NCBI GenBank assembly: GCA_036677805.1
Contig: JAVBVS010000009.1
Location: forward strand, 186,001-250,000
Source: SIG78 sp036677805
GTDB lineage: Bacteria > Verrucomicrobiota > Lentisphaeria > Victivallales > Victivallaceae
Direction: 5' to 3'
Length of the DNA stretch: 64,000 bases
Part shown: in pieces, positions 51,112 through 58,713 of the stretch
Layout: the number at the start of each line of letters is the position of its first letter
Numbering within the stretch: position 1 is the first letter of the stretch
Translations under genes and position numbers: made by a program
Notes under the pieces: model-generated
The model's input: the letters and a program-made list of their open reading frames with translations, nothing else
What the model was told of the DNA's origin: nothing
Database searches by the model: none

Positions 51112-51927
51112 ATGAAACGCAAGATCATTGAGATTGATGAAGCCAAATGCAACGGCTGCGGCTTGTGCATTCCGAACTGTCAGGAGGGCGCGCTGCAACT
51201 GATCGACGGCAAGGCGCGGCTGGTCAGCGATCTCTTCTGCGACGGTCTCGGCGCCTGCATCGGCGAATGTCCGCAGGGGGCGATCCGGATTGTGGAGCGC
51301 GAAGCCGAGCCGTATGACGAGCGCAAGGTCATCTCCGTGCTGGCCGGCAAAGGTTCCAATACGATCCGGGCGCATATGAAGCACCTCAAGGATCATGGTG
51401 AATTCAAACTGCTGGAAATCGCCCGGGCTTATCTGGCGGAAAACGGCATCGCGTCGCCCGAACCGGAAGCGCCGGAAAAATTACCCTGCGGCTGTCCGGG
51501 AACGCTGGCGAAAAAACTCGCTCCGAAACCGGCCGGGCAATCCTTTTCCGGCGGCGCCTCGGCGCTGCGCCAGTGGCCGATTCAGCTCAAGCTGTTGAAC
51601 CCGGCGGCGGAGTATTTCGACGGCGCCGATCTGCTGGTGGCGGCGGACTGCGTGGCCTACGCCCACGGCGGCTTTCACCGGGATTTTCTGGCGGGCAGGA
51701 TTCTGATTGTATTCTGCCCCAAACTCGACAGCGACCTTGAGGGTTATGTGGCGAAACTGGCGGAGATATTCCGCCGCCACGACATTCGTTCGGTGACGGT
51801 GGCGCGTATGGAAGTGCCCTGCTGCGGCGGGACTGCGGCCATCGTTCAGGAAGCGTTGCGGCAAGCGGGCCGGGAACTTGAAATTCAAATCAAAATTGTG
51901 GGCCTCAATGGAGAAGTCCAAAATTAA
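51112..51927 (+). CDS. Ferredoxin-domain iron-sulfur protein, probable Hcp partner
   Basis: Residues 1-65 carry two [4Fe-4S] sites: CNGCGLCIPNC and CDGLGACIGECPQG. The C-terminal 130 residues form a domain seen in anaerobes next to hcp, with ADLLVAADCVAYAHGGFH, LIVFCPKLDSDLEGYVAKL and VARMEVPCCGGTA; PCGCPG in the middle adds more Cys. It probably passes electrons to Hcp. ATG 51112 has AGGAGG six bases upstream, the best Shine-Dalgarno of the operon. The frame is open upstream without homology. It lies 18 nt before hcp. Confidence 0.85.
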   Translation: MKRKIIEIDEAKCNGCGLCIPNCQEGALQLIDGKARLVSDLFCDGLGACIGECPQGAIRIVEREAEPYDERKVISVLAGKGSNTIRAHMKHLKDHGEFKLLEIARAYLAENGIASPEPEAPEKLPCGCPGTLAKKLAPKPAGQSFSGGASALRQWPIQLKLLNPAAEYFDGADLLVAADCVAYAHGGFHRDFLAGRILIVFCPKLDSDLEGYVAKLAEIFRRHDIRSVTVARMEVPCCGGTAAIVQEALRQAGRELEIQIKIVGLNGEVQN

Positions 51928-51945
51928 CGCGAAAGGGAATCGACG

Positions 51946-53484
51946 ATGAGCATGTTCTGTTTTCAGTGTCAGGAAACCGCCAGAAACACCGGATGCACAC
52001 TCGCCGGAGTCTGCGGCAAAAAAGCCGAAACCGCCAACAAGATGGATGAGTTGATCCGGCAGTTGAAGCTGATTGCGCTGACCTGCAAGCCCGACCGCGA
52101 ACGCGGGCTCTTCATGGTGCAGTCGCTTTTCATGACCATCACCAACGCGAACTTCGATGAGGCGCGGATCGCCGCGCAGCTCGAACGGGCGAAGGCGCTG
52201 ACCGGTCCCGGTGCGGCGGCTGCGCCGCTGGGCGTACTTTCCTGCGACAATGAGGATGTGCGGTCGCTGCGCGAACTTCTGACCTATGGTTTGAAGGGTA
52301 TCGCCGCCTATGCCGACCATGCCGCGATGCTGGGACGCGAGGATGACGCAATTTACGAATTTGTGTTCAAGGCGCTGGCGGCGACGACGCGCGATCTCTC
52401 CGCCGATGATCTGACCGCGCTGGTGCTGGAGTGCGGCAATGTCGCGGTCAAGACCATGGCCTTGCTTGACGCGGCCAATACCGGCACTTACGGCAATCCG
52501 GTCGTCACCCGGGTTAAAACCGGCGTCGGCCGGCGTCCAGGCATTCTGGTTTCGGGGCACGATCTCCGGGACATGAAAGAATTGCTGGAGCAGACGCAGG
52601 ATGCCGGGATCGACATCTACACCCACAGTGAAATGTTGCCCGCCCATTATTATCCGGAGCTCAAAAAGTATTCCCATCTGTACGGCAACTACGGCAATGC
52701 GTGGCACCGCCAGAATGTCGAATTCGCCAGCTTCAACGGCCCGATTCTGATGACCACCAACTGCATCACTCCGGTTCAGGAGAGCTACAAGGACCGCATC
52801 TTCACCACCGGCATGGCGGGTTATCCCGGCGTACCCCACATTGCGGACCGCAAGAACGGCAAGCCGAAGGATTTCTCCGCACTGATCGCGCTGGCCAAGA
52901 AATGTCCGCCGCCAACCGCGCTGGAAGACGGCGAAATCGTCGGCGGCTTCGCTCACAATCAGGTATTGGCGTTGGCGGACAAGGTTGTGGCCGCGGTGAA
53001 ATCGGGCGCGATCAGGCGCTTTGTGGTGATGGCCGGCTGCGACGGACGGCACAAGACGCGGGAATACTTCACCGAAGTCGCCGCCAAACTGCCGCATGAT
53101 ACCGTGATTCTGACCGCCGGCTGCGCCAAATACCGCTACAACAAACTGGCGTTGGGCGATATCGGGGGCATCCCGCGCGTGCTCGACGCCGGTCAGTGCA
53201 ACGACAGCTATTCGCTGGCGGTGATTGCGCTCAAGCTCAAGGAAGTGTTCGGACTCAAGGATGTGAATCAATTGCCGCTGTCTTTCGACATCGCCTGGTA
53301 TGAGCAGAAGGCGGTCGCGGTGCTGCTGGCACTGCTGGCGCTGGGCTTCAAAAATCTCCGGCTCGGTCCGACCCTGCCGGCATTTCTGTCGCCCGGAGTG
53401 GCCGCGGTGCTGGTGAAGGCGTTCGACATCAAGGCGATCACCGATCCCGAAACGGATGTCGCCGCCATGATGGCGGGCAAGTAA
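51946..53484 (+). CDS. hcp: Hybrid cluster protein (hydroxylamine reductase)
   Basis: Hcp contains a [4Fe-4S] and a hybrid Fe-S-O cluster and reduces hydroxylamine or NO. The N-terminal Cys pattern C5-x2-C8-x8-C17-x5-C23 is the class I type found in strict anaerobes, not the longer-spaced enteric type. Further family regions are GVLSCDNEDVRSLRELLTYG, SGHDLRDMKELLEQT, THSEMLPAHYYPELKK, TTNCITPVQESY, AGCDGRHKTREYF, ILTAGCAKYRYN and LDAGQCNDSYSLAVIALKL, which supply the hybrid cluster ligands. It is 512 residues, near the usual 540-550 for class I. ATG 51946 and the Met two codons on are both possible. Confidence 0.95.
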   Translation: MSMFCFQCQETARNTGCTLAGVCGKKAETANKMDELIRQLKLIALTCKPDRERGLFMVQSLFMTITNANFDEARIAAQLERAKALTGPGAAAAPLGVLSCDNEDVRSLRELLTYGLKGIAAYADHAAMLGREDDAIYEFVFKALAATTRDLSADDLTALVLECGNVAVKTMALLDAANTGTYGNPVVTRVKTGVGRRPGILVSGHDLRDMKELLEQTQDAGIDIYTHSEMLPAHYYPELKKYSHLYGNYGNAWHRQNVEFASFNGPILMTTNCITPVQESYKDRIFTTGMAGYPGVPHIADRKNGKPKDFSALIALAKKCPPPTALEDGEIVGGFAHNQVLALADKVVAAVKSGAIRRFVVMAGCDGRHKTREYFTEVAAKLPHDTVILTAGCAKYRYNKLALGDIGGIPRVLDAGQCNDSYSLAVIALKLKEVFGLKDVNQLPLSFDIAWYEQKAVAVLLALLALGFKNLRLGPTLPAFLSPGVAAVLVKAFDIKAITDPETDVAAMMAGK

Positions 53485-53497
53485 TCCTGCGGGGGCA

Positions 53498-53527
53498 GGG
53501 GCGGTCCGTCCGGACCGCCCCTTTTTT
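53498..53527 (+). terminator. Rho-independent terminator of the hcp operon
   Basis: GGGGCGGTCCG (53498-53508), two-base turn, CGGACCGCCCC (53511-53521), then TTTTTT. Perfect 11-bp stem 13 nt after the hcp stop. Confidence 0.93.
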
Positions 53528-53546
53528 ATTTGAAATCATTCAGGAA

Positions 53547-53918
53547 TCAATGGCCGCAGTTGTGATCGCTGCCATGATCGTGATCGCAGACGTTCTCGCC
53601 TGAAGCAAGGGTGCCGGCGAGATATCCGGCGGCGAGCACTTCCGGCGGCAGCGGACTGGCGCCGGTGATGACTTCGACGCCGCGTCCGGTCAGAAGCTCT
53701 TGAGCCATGGCGCCCATGCCGCCGGCGATGACGACGGCGGCGCCCTGTTCGGCGATCCAGCGCGGAATCACGCCGGGTTCATGCGGCGGCGGAGTCAGCG
53801 TTTCGAACTTCAGAATTTTGCCCGCGGTCTCGTCGACTTCCAGGAAAGCGAATTCCTGACAATGCCCGAAGTGCATGCAGAGCCGGCCACCGGCCAGCGG
53901 AACGGCGATTTTCAACAT
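53547..53918 (-). CDS. NifX/Orp-like dinitrogenase iron-molybdenum cofactor domain protein with His-rich tail
   Basis: A 123-residue protein of the NifX/NifB-C/orange-protein fold: LKIAVPLAGGRLCMHFGHCQEFAFLEV is the usual start with the metal-binding HFGHC motif, followed by AEQGAAVVIAGGMGAMAQELL. The last residues CDHDHGSDHNCGH form a metal-binding tail. ATG 53918 has AAGGAG eight bases upstream and overlaps the preceding ATPase gene by seven bases. It is the last of the six-gene Orp/Mrp operon. It may carry a metal-sulfur cluster; nitrogenase genes are absent, so a nitrogenase role is not supported. Confidence 0.87.
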   Translation of the reverse strand: MLKIAVPLAGGRLCMHFGHCQEFAFLEVDETAGKILKFETLTPPPHEPGVIPRWIAEQGAAVVIAGGMGAMAQELLTGRGVEVITGASPLPPEVLAAGYLAGTLASGENVCDHDHGSDHNCGH

Positions 53919-54802
53919 GATGGTTCTCCTTGAGTGAAAAGTCGGGTAAGTTGATGCCAGATTACGGCGACATGGCGAGCGGCGGACGAATCCGGCGCCT
54001 CCAATACGGTTTTTCCGTCCCGCAACATCGCGGGGAACAGCGGATCGAACGGAATCCGGCCCAGGACCGGAATCCGGTTGCGGGCACAGAATTGCTCCAG
54101 TTCCGCCGTGGCCGCGTGATTGAGGTCGCACTTGTTGACGACCAATGCGAATTCCGTTTCAAATTGCCGCAGCAGCACGGCCAGGCGTTTCAGGTCGTGG
54201 ATGCCGGAAACGGTCGGTTCGGTCACTGCCACCGCGAAATCAATGCCGGTCGCCGCCGAAATAACCGGGCAGCCGATGCCGGGCGGGCCGTCGCTCAAAA
54301 GATAATCGCAGTGTTGCTTTTCGGCCTCATGGCGCGCGGCCGCCCGGATGGCGCTGATGAGTTTGCCCGAGTTCTCCGCGCCGGGCAGCAATTCGGCGTG
54401 AAACATCGTGCCAAAAACGGTTCGGGAACGCATCCAGCGTCCGCAGTGGCGCTCCGCCAGCGCAATGGCTCCGGCCGGGCAATGGTCGGCGCAGACGCCG
54501 CAACCTTCACAGGCGCCGGAGCGCAGCTCCGCCTGGCCGTCGCTTCCCGGCGCAATCGCATGGAAGCGGCAGAGATCAATGCAGCGCCCGCAGCAAGTGC
54601 AGCGTTCCCGGTTGATTTCCGGAATTACGCCGCTGGAAAACCAGTGCTCCTCCAGCACTTCCGGATGCAGCAGGAGCGGCAGATCGGAGGCGTCCACGTC
54701 ACAATCGACCAGCACCGCATGGCGTGCAAGTCCGGCGAAACAGGCGGCCAGACTGGTTTTTCCGGCGCCGCCTTTACCGCTGACGATCAGGATTTCTTTC
54801 AT
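53912..54802 (-). CDS. MinD/Mrp-type P-loop ATPase with ferredoxin domain
   Basis: The N-terminal ILIVSGKGGAGKTSLAACFAG is a deviant Walker A motif of the SIMIBI (MinD/NifH/Mrp) class; VLVDCDVDASDLPLLLHP is the switch region. A two-cluster ferredoxin insert follows at about residues 65-115 (CTCCGRCIDLCRFH and CEGCGVCADHCPAG). LLSDGPPGIGCPV is the Walker B/switch II Pro-Pro motif. Such proteins occur in the Desulfovibrio orange-protein (ORP) complex, where two paralogous ATPases of this type are encoded side by side, as here. Overlaps the previous gene by four bases. Confidence 0.88.
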   Translation of the reverse strand: MKEILIVSGKGGAGKTSLAACFAGLARHAVLVDCDVDASDLPLLLHPEVLEEHWFSSGVIPEINRERCTCCGRCIDLCRFHAIAPGSDGQAELRSGACEGCGVCADHCPAGAIALAERHCGRWMRSRTVFGTMFHAELLPGAENSGKLISAIRAAARHEAEKQHCDYLLSDGPPGIGCPVISAATGIDFAVAVTEPTVSGIHDLKRLAVLLRQFETEFALVVNKCDLNHAATAELEQFCARNRIPVLGRIPFDPLFPAMLRDGKTVLEAPDSSAARHVAVIWHQLTRLFTQGEPSC

Positions 54803-55632
54803 CGGTCGCCTCCGATTTTCGCCAACAGCCGCTCGAATTCGCCGCGCAGTTCAGGCATGACCTCCAGCAGCCGTTGGCCCCGGGCATAGCCTTCGGCGAC
54901 GGCGCGGGAGAAGGGAATTTTCATCCAAAGCGGAATGTCTTCCGTGGCGCAATATTCCTCGATCAACGTCGATTCATCGTCGCCCCGGTTCAGGATCACG
55001 CCATGCAGCGTTCCGATTTCCCGAAGCGTTTGGACCGCAAGCTTGAGGTCGTGCAATCCGAAGGGCGTCGGCTCGGTCACCAGCAGTACATAATCACAAC
55101 CGCGCACGGTCGTCACCATCGGGCAGGCGGTGCCCGGCGGCGCATCGAGAATCGCGGTGCTGCCCGGCGCAATCCGCTCCCGGAGTTTGCGGATCAGCGG
55201 CGGGGCCATGGCGTGACCGATATTGAGGATACCGCTCAGCAGTCGAACGGTTTCATTCCGGCGGAATTCCAGATGGCCGATCGCATGCTGCGCTTCGCGC
55301 AATGCGCCGCTTGCGCAGGCGAGCACACAGCCGCCGCAGGAGTGGCACAATTCCGGGAAGACCAGCACCCGGTTGCCCAGCAGCGCCAGCGCATGAAAGC
55401 GGCAGGCCTTGATGCAGTCGCCGCAGCCGGCGCATTGGGAATCGTGGAATTCCGGCACCGGCACCGTGGCTTCGGTCCGGGTGGCGACCGCCGCCGATAC
55501 GAACAGATGACAGTTCGGCTCCTCCACGTCGCAATCGACCAGAAGCGCACCGGGCCCGGCGCATTCGGCCAGCGCCAGCGCCACCGTGGTCTTGCCGGTG
55601 CCGCCTTTGCCCGAAGCGACCGCGATCATCAT
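54799..55632 (-). CDS. MinD/Mrp-type P-loop ATPase with ferredoxin domain (paralogue)
   Basis: Paralogue of 53912-54802 with the same order: IAVASGKGGTGKTTVALALAE (Walker A), LLVDCDVEEPNCHLFV, a ferredoxin insert with CAGCGDCIKACRFH and CHSCGGCVLACASG, and ILDAPPGTACPMVTTVRGCDYVLLVTEPT. The 277-residue length fits the family. ATG 55632 overlaps the preceding stop by four bases. The pair likely forms a heterodimer that binds and hydrolyses ATP to load or transfer an Fe-S or mixed-metal cluster; the partner protein would be one of the NifX-like neighbours. Confidence 0.88.
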   Translation of the reverse strand: MMIAVASGKGGTGKTTVALALAECAGPGALLVDCDVEEPNCHLFVSAAVATRTEATVPVPEFHDSQCAGCGDCIKACRFHALALLGNRVLVFPELCHSCGGCVLACASGALREAQHAIGHLEFRRNETVRLLSGILNIGHAMAPPLIRKLRERIAPGSTAILDAPPGTACPMVTTVRGCDYVLLVTEPTPFGLHDLKLAVQTLREIGTLHGVILNRGDDESTLIEEYCATEDIPLWMKIPFSRAVAEGYARGQRLLEVMPELRGEFERLLAKIGGDR

Positions 55633-55991
55633 GCCCAGTGGCCCTCCACATCGGCATTCGCCGCCTCGACAAGCAATCCTTGCTCGAAACGCGCCAATGC
55701 TTCCTGCCCGGTCAGCGCGGTAGTCAGGTAGACTTTGACCCCCGCTTCATGGAGCACCCGGAACGCTTTCGGTCCGCAATGACCGGTGATCACCGCACCG
55801 ACTCCGGCATTGATCACGGTCATCGCGGCCTGAATGCCCGCGCCCTGGGGGGCGTTCCAATTCTGATCGTTGCCGACGGCGTATTCGGTCCGGGTTCCGG
55901 TATCCCAGATCACGAAATTCCGGGCGCGGCCGAAACGGCCGTCCATCAGAACCTGAAGTGAGTCGCCCATGCTGGTAATGGCGATTTTCAT
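55629..55991 (-). CDS. NifX/Orp-like dinitrogenase iron-molybdenum cofactor domain protein
   Basis: A 120-residue NifX-fold protein: MKIAITSMGDSLQVLMDGRFGRARNFVIWD with the usual RFGRA core, NQNWNAPQGAGIQAAMTVINAGVGAVITGHCGPKAFRVL, and VYLTTALTGQEAL. The GAGIQAA and TGHCGPKA motifs are shared with the Desulfovibrio orange protein (ORP) group. It lies in the middle of the cluster between Mrp and the MinD pair and overlaps both neighbours by four bases. It is the best candidate for the ORP counterpart by position and length. Confidence 0.85.
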   Translation of the reverse strand: MKIAITSMGDSLQVLMDGRFGRARNFVIWDTGTRTEYAVGNDQNWNAPQGAGIQAAMTVINAGVGAVITGHCGPKAFRVLHEAGVKVYLTTALTGQEALARFEQGLLVEAANADVEGHWA

Positions 55992-56854
55992 GATTTCGTT
56001 CCTTCCGATCGGGTCATTTGAAGCTGAAGTTGTTGCAGAATCGCATTGAATGCCGCCGCCGCGGGCGTCGCCGCGGAATGGCGGATGAAAGGAGCTCCGT
56101 CATCGCTGTTGCGGCAAACCCGGGGATCGAGCGGAATTTTGCCGAGAAACGGGATGTCATACCGGCTCGCCAGGGCCTCGCCCCCGCCGGAGGCGAAAAT
56201 ATCGGTGACTTCGCCGCAGTGGGGACAGACGAATCCGCTCATGTTTTCAATCAGACCGACAATCGGGAACTTCAGCTGACGGCAGAAATTGATCGACTTG
56301 GCCACATCGCTGGCCGCCACCTGCTGCGGCGTGGTCACGATCACCGCGCCGTCGGCGTCGCCGAGCATCTGGCAGATGGAGAGCGGTTCGTCGCCGGTGC
56401 CCGGCGGACAGTCAACCACCAGGCAGTCAAGTTCGCCCCAGGCGACATCGTTCAACATCTGCTGGATCACGCTGATTTTCATCGGCCCCCGCCAGATCAC
56501 GGCGTCATCGGCGTGCTCGAGCATGAAACCGACCGACATGACTTTGAGAGTTCCGATTTCGACCGGCAGAATCCGGTCGTTTTCCATGCACAGTCCGGTG
56601 CCCTCGAGATGAAGCAGCTTCGGGATGCTGGGACCGTGAATGTCGACGTCAAGCAGTCCGACACGCCAGCCGGTATCGGCAAGGCCGAAGGCCAGGTTGG
56701 CGGCGACGGTGCTTTTGCCCACGCCGCCCTTGCCGGACATGACTACAAGTTTGTGCCTGATTGCACTCAGCCGGAATTTTTGCAGGCAATTTTCCGATCT
56801 GGCGCTTGATTTGCAGCTGCTGCAATTGCCGGTACAGTTCGGGGTTTCACTCAT
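55988..56854 (-). CDS. Mrp/NBP35-type Fe-S cluster carrier ATPase
   Basis: The protein starts with an NBP35-like Cys cluster (CTGNCSSCKSSARSENC), then VVMSGKGGVGKSTVAANLAFGLA (Walker A), GLLDVDIHGPSIPKLLHLEG, VVDCPPGTGDEPLSI and GLIENMSGFVCPHCGEVTDIF, in which CPHC bridges the dimer's labile [4Fe-4S] cluster. The ApbC/Mrp family carries and delivers Fe-S clusters. Here it belongs to the Orp-like operon, overlapping its neighbours by 4 and 8 bases. The 288-residue length fits the family; the same protein may also serve general cluster delivery. Confidence 0.92.
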   Translation of the reverse strand: MSETPNCTGNCSSCKSSARSENCLQKFRLSAIRHKLVVMSGKGGVGKSTVAANLAFGLADTGWRVGLLDVDIHGPSIPKLLHLEGTGLCMENDRILPVEIGTLKVMSVGFMLEHADDAVIWRGPMKISVIQQMLNDVAWGELDCLVVDCPPGTGDEPLSICQMLGDADGAVIVTTPQQVAASDVAKSINFCRQLKFPIVGLIENMSGFVCPHCGEVTDIFASGGGEALASRYDIPFLGKIPLDPRVCRNSDDGAPFIRHSAATPAAAAFNAILQQLQLQMTRSEGTKS

Positions 56855-57230
56855 TTCGATTTTTCCTTTGGCAACATTGCCGATGATGGCCGCGGCAACC
56901 GGGCATGAGATGACATGCCGACAGTCGCCGGGCGGTTTTCCACTCCGACCAGATGGCTCTCCAGAGACCCGAAACGAACGGAAAAACCCGGATTCCGCAT
57001 GCGTTCAGCTGTCCAATATCCTCGTTGGAGATGGCGCCGGTGATGACCAGCACAATGCCGTTGGCCCGAAAGAATTCGATCTTTCCGGGAATGTCCGGCG
57101 GCAGCGGCGCGACCACTGCGGCGCCGTTGTCGGCGCGACAGCGGCAATCCAGTACGACGGCATGTTCCGCCGCGTCGAACATCGGCGAAATTCTGCCCGT
57201 TTCCGGGATCATGGTGATGGCCGCTTTCAT
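56847..57230 (-). CDS. NifX-like protein with Cys/His-rich tail, first gene of the Orp/Mrp operon
   Basis: A 127-residue NifX/Orp-fold protein: MKAAITMIPETGRISPMFDAAEHAVVLD, GKIEFFRANGIVLVITGAISNEDIG, and ISNED-GQLNACGIRVFP typical of the family. The tail CHLMPGCRGHHRQCC is rich in metal-binding residues and overlaps the mrp start by eight bases. ATG 57230 has AAAGGAG six bases upstream. The gene follows a sigma-54 promoter (57264-57280). Confidence 0.82.
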   Translation of the reverse strand: MKAAITMIPETGRISPMFDAAEHAVVLDCRCRADNGAAVVAPLPPDIPGKIEFFRANGIVLVITGAISNEDIGQLNACGIRVFPFVSGLWRAIWSEWKTARRLSACHLMPGCRGHHRQCCQRKNRNE

Positions 57231-57263
57231 TTCCACTCCTTTCTCGGAGAACAAAAATGAATT

Positions 57264-57280
57264 AGCAGTTATCGTGCCAA
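57264..57280 (-). promoter_or_regulatory. Sigma-54 (RpoN) promoter of the Orp/Mrp operon
   Basis: The minus-strand sequence TTGGCACGATAACTGCT matches the -24/-12 consensus TGGCACG-N4-TTGCW except for one base; the invariant GG and GC are ten bases apart. It lies 34 nt before the start codon, behind an RpoN-activator gene. Confidence 0.82.
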
Positions 57281-57311
57281 TTGCAATTTGAGGTGACGGA
57301 AGAGAAGTTTT

Positions 57312-57329
57312 CGTCGCGATTTTGCGAAA
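57312..57329. promoter_or_regulatory. Activator-binding site candidate (UAS 1)
   Basis: CGTCGCGA-TT-TTGCGAAA, an 8-2-8 imperfect palindrome, 31 bp from UAS 2 and about 45-60 bp upstream of the sigma-54 -12 element. Confidence 0.6.
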
Positions 57330-57342
57330 ATATTCCTGGGAT

Positions 57343-57360
57343 TGTCGCAAAGTTGCGACG
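57343..57360. promoter_or_regulatory. Activator-binding site candidate (UAS 2)
   Basis: TGTCGCAA-AG-TTGCGACG, an almost perfect 8-2-8 palindrome about 80-95 bp upstream of the -12 element and just past the stop of the activator gene. The same pattern is at 59576-59593. Confidence 0.7.
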
Positions 57361-57366
57361 GATTAT

Positions 57367-58713
57367 TTATTTGCGGCGACCGTCGGCAAGCGGCACCGCA
57401 AGATTCAACGCCTTGAGCTTGCGGTAGAAAGTCGCGGGGTGAATGCCAAGCAGCGCCGCCGCGCGGCGACGGTTGCCGCCGGTGGCAAGCAGTGCGCCGG
57501 AGATGGCCTGCGCTTCGGAGTTTCTGACCGCGGCGTCGATCCCCGTCGCCGCGGCATTCGCCGCCGGGATTCCCGCCGTGACGGAAAGTCCCGGGGGCAG
57601 GTGATCAAGCTCGATCATCTCGCCTTTGCAGAAAACCATCGATCGTTCGATTACATTTTCAAGTTCCCGGATATTGCCGGGCCACGGATAAGCGGTCAAG
57701 ACCTTCAAGGCCGCATTGCCGATCCCGGAAACATGGCGGTTCATCACCAGATTGAAGCGCCGGATGAAGGTTTCGACCAGAAACGGGATATCTTCGAACC
57801 GCTGCCGCAACGGCGGCAATTCCAGCCGGATGACATTGATCCGGTAAAACAAATCCTGTCGGAAACTGCCCTGTTTCACCAGCTCCTCCAGATTGCGGTG
57901 AGTGGCGCAGATGATCCGGACGTCGCTCGGCACCGGAGTCACCGCGCCCAGCGGTTCATAGGTCCGCTCCTGGAGCACTCGCAACAGGCGCACCTGCATG
58001 GGCATCGAAATTTCTCCGATTTCGTCAAGGAAAAGCGTGCCGCCTTCGGCCGCCGCAAAGCGGCCCGGCTTGTCGCGGTCGGCCCCGGTAAAGGCGCCGC
58101 GCTTGTAACCGAACAACTCGGATTCGAGCAGCGTTTCGGGGAACGCGCCGCAATTGATGGCCACGAACGGCTTGTCCCGACGCGGGCTGGCACGGTGAAT
58201 GGTGCGCGCCAGAAGATCCTTGCCGCTGCCGGTCTCGCCGGTGATGAGCACGGTCGAACCGGTCTCCGCAACCGCGGGCAGCTGCTCGAACAACGTCCGC
58301 ATCGACGGACTGCGGCTGATGAAGTCGCCGATGCGCCCGGACATGGCGATTTCCTGTTTCAGCACTTCGAGGTCGCTGAGATTGCGGAAGGTTTCGGCTC
58401 CACCGACGATCGCTCCGGTGGCGTCGCGCAATACGGCGGTCGAGATGCTGACCGGGATCCGCCGCCCGAGGTTGTCGATGATGGTGCAGGCCAGGTCGAT
58501 GATCGGCTTGCCCCGTTCGAGCGTTTTGCGCAATGCGCAGGCGCCTTCGCAGAGATTGGAGCGAAATACCTCGCAGCAGAAGCGGCCGACGGCTTCGCGG
58601 CGGCTGACTTTGATGATCTCTTCGGCCGAACGGTTGAGGTAGGTGATGCGAAAATCCCGATCCACCGTGAATACGCCGTCGGAAATGCTTTCGAGGATCG
58701 CAACATCATTCAT
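57367..58713 (-). CDS. PAS-domain sigma-54-dependent transcriptional activator
   Basis: Enhancer-binding protein. The N-terminal PAS domain (about residues 1-115: AILESISDGVFTVDRDFRITYLN) contains a Cys cluster CCEVFRSNLCEGACAL that recurs in relatives and could sense redox state or hold a metal. The AAA+ domain has Walker A VLITGETGSGKDLLAR, the sigma-54 contact loop GYKRGAFTGADRDK, Walker B GGTLFLDEIGEI and the R-finger region. The C-terminal Fis-type HTH is NRRRAAALLGIHPATFYRKLK. ATG 58713 overlaps the metallo-hydrolase stop by four bases. It most likely drives the Orp/Mrp operon downstream. Confidence 0.93.
   Translation of the reverse strand: MNDVAILESISDGVFTVDRDFRITYLNRSAEEIIKVSRREAVGRFCCEVFRSNLCEGACALRKTLERGKPIIDLACTIIDNLGRRIPVSISTAVLRDATGAIVGGAETFRNLSDLEVLKQEIAMSGRIGDFISRSPSMRTLFEQLPAVAETGSTVLITGETGSGKDLLARTIHRASPRRDKPFVAINCGAFPETLLESELFGYKRGAFTGADRDKPGRFAAAEGGTLFLDEIGEISMPMQVRLLRVLQERTYEPLGAVTPVPSDVRIICATHRNLEELVKQGSFRQDLFYRINVIRLELPPLRQRFEDIPFLVETFIRRFNLVMNRHVSGIGNAALKVLTAYPWPGNIRELENVIERSMVFCKGEMIELDHLPPGLSVTAGIPAANAAATGIDAAVRNSEAQAISGALLATGGNRRRAAALLGIHPATFYRKLKALNLAVPLADGRRK

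Noticed and set aside
51481..53271. Open frame of 596 codons opposite hcp and the ferredoxin gene
   Set aside because: Antisense shadow; hcp and its ligands are certain on the + strand.
53547..57230. Nitrogenase cofactor assembly locus
   Set aside because: NifX-like domains are present but there is no nifHDK, nifE/N or nifB radical-SAM gene; the gene set fits the Orp/Mrp type.
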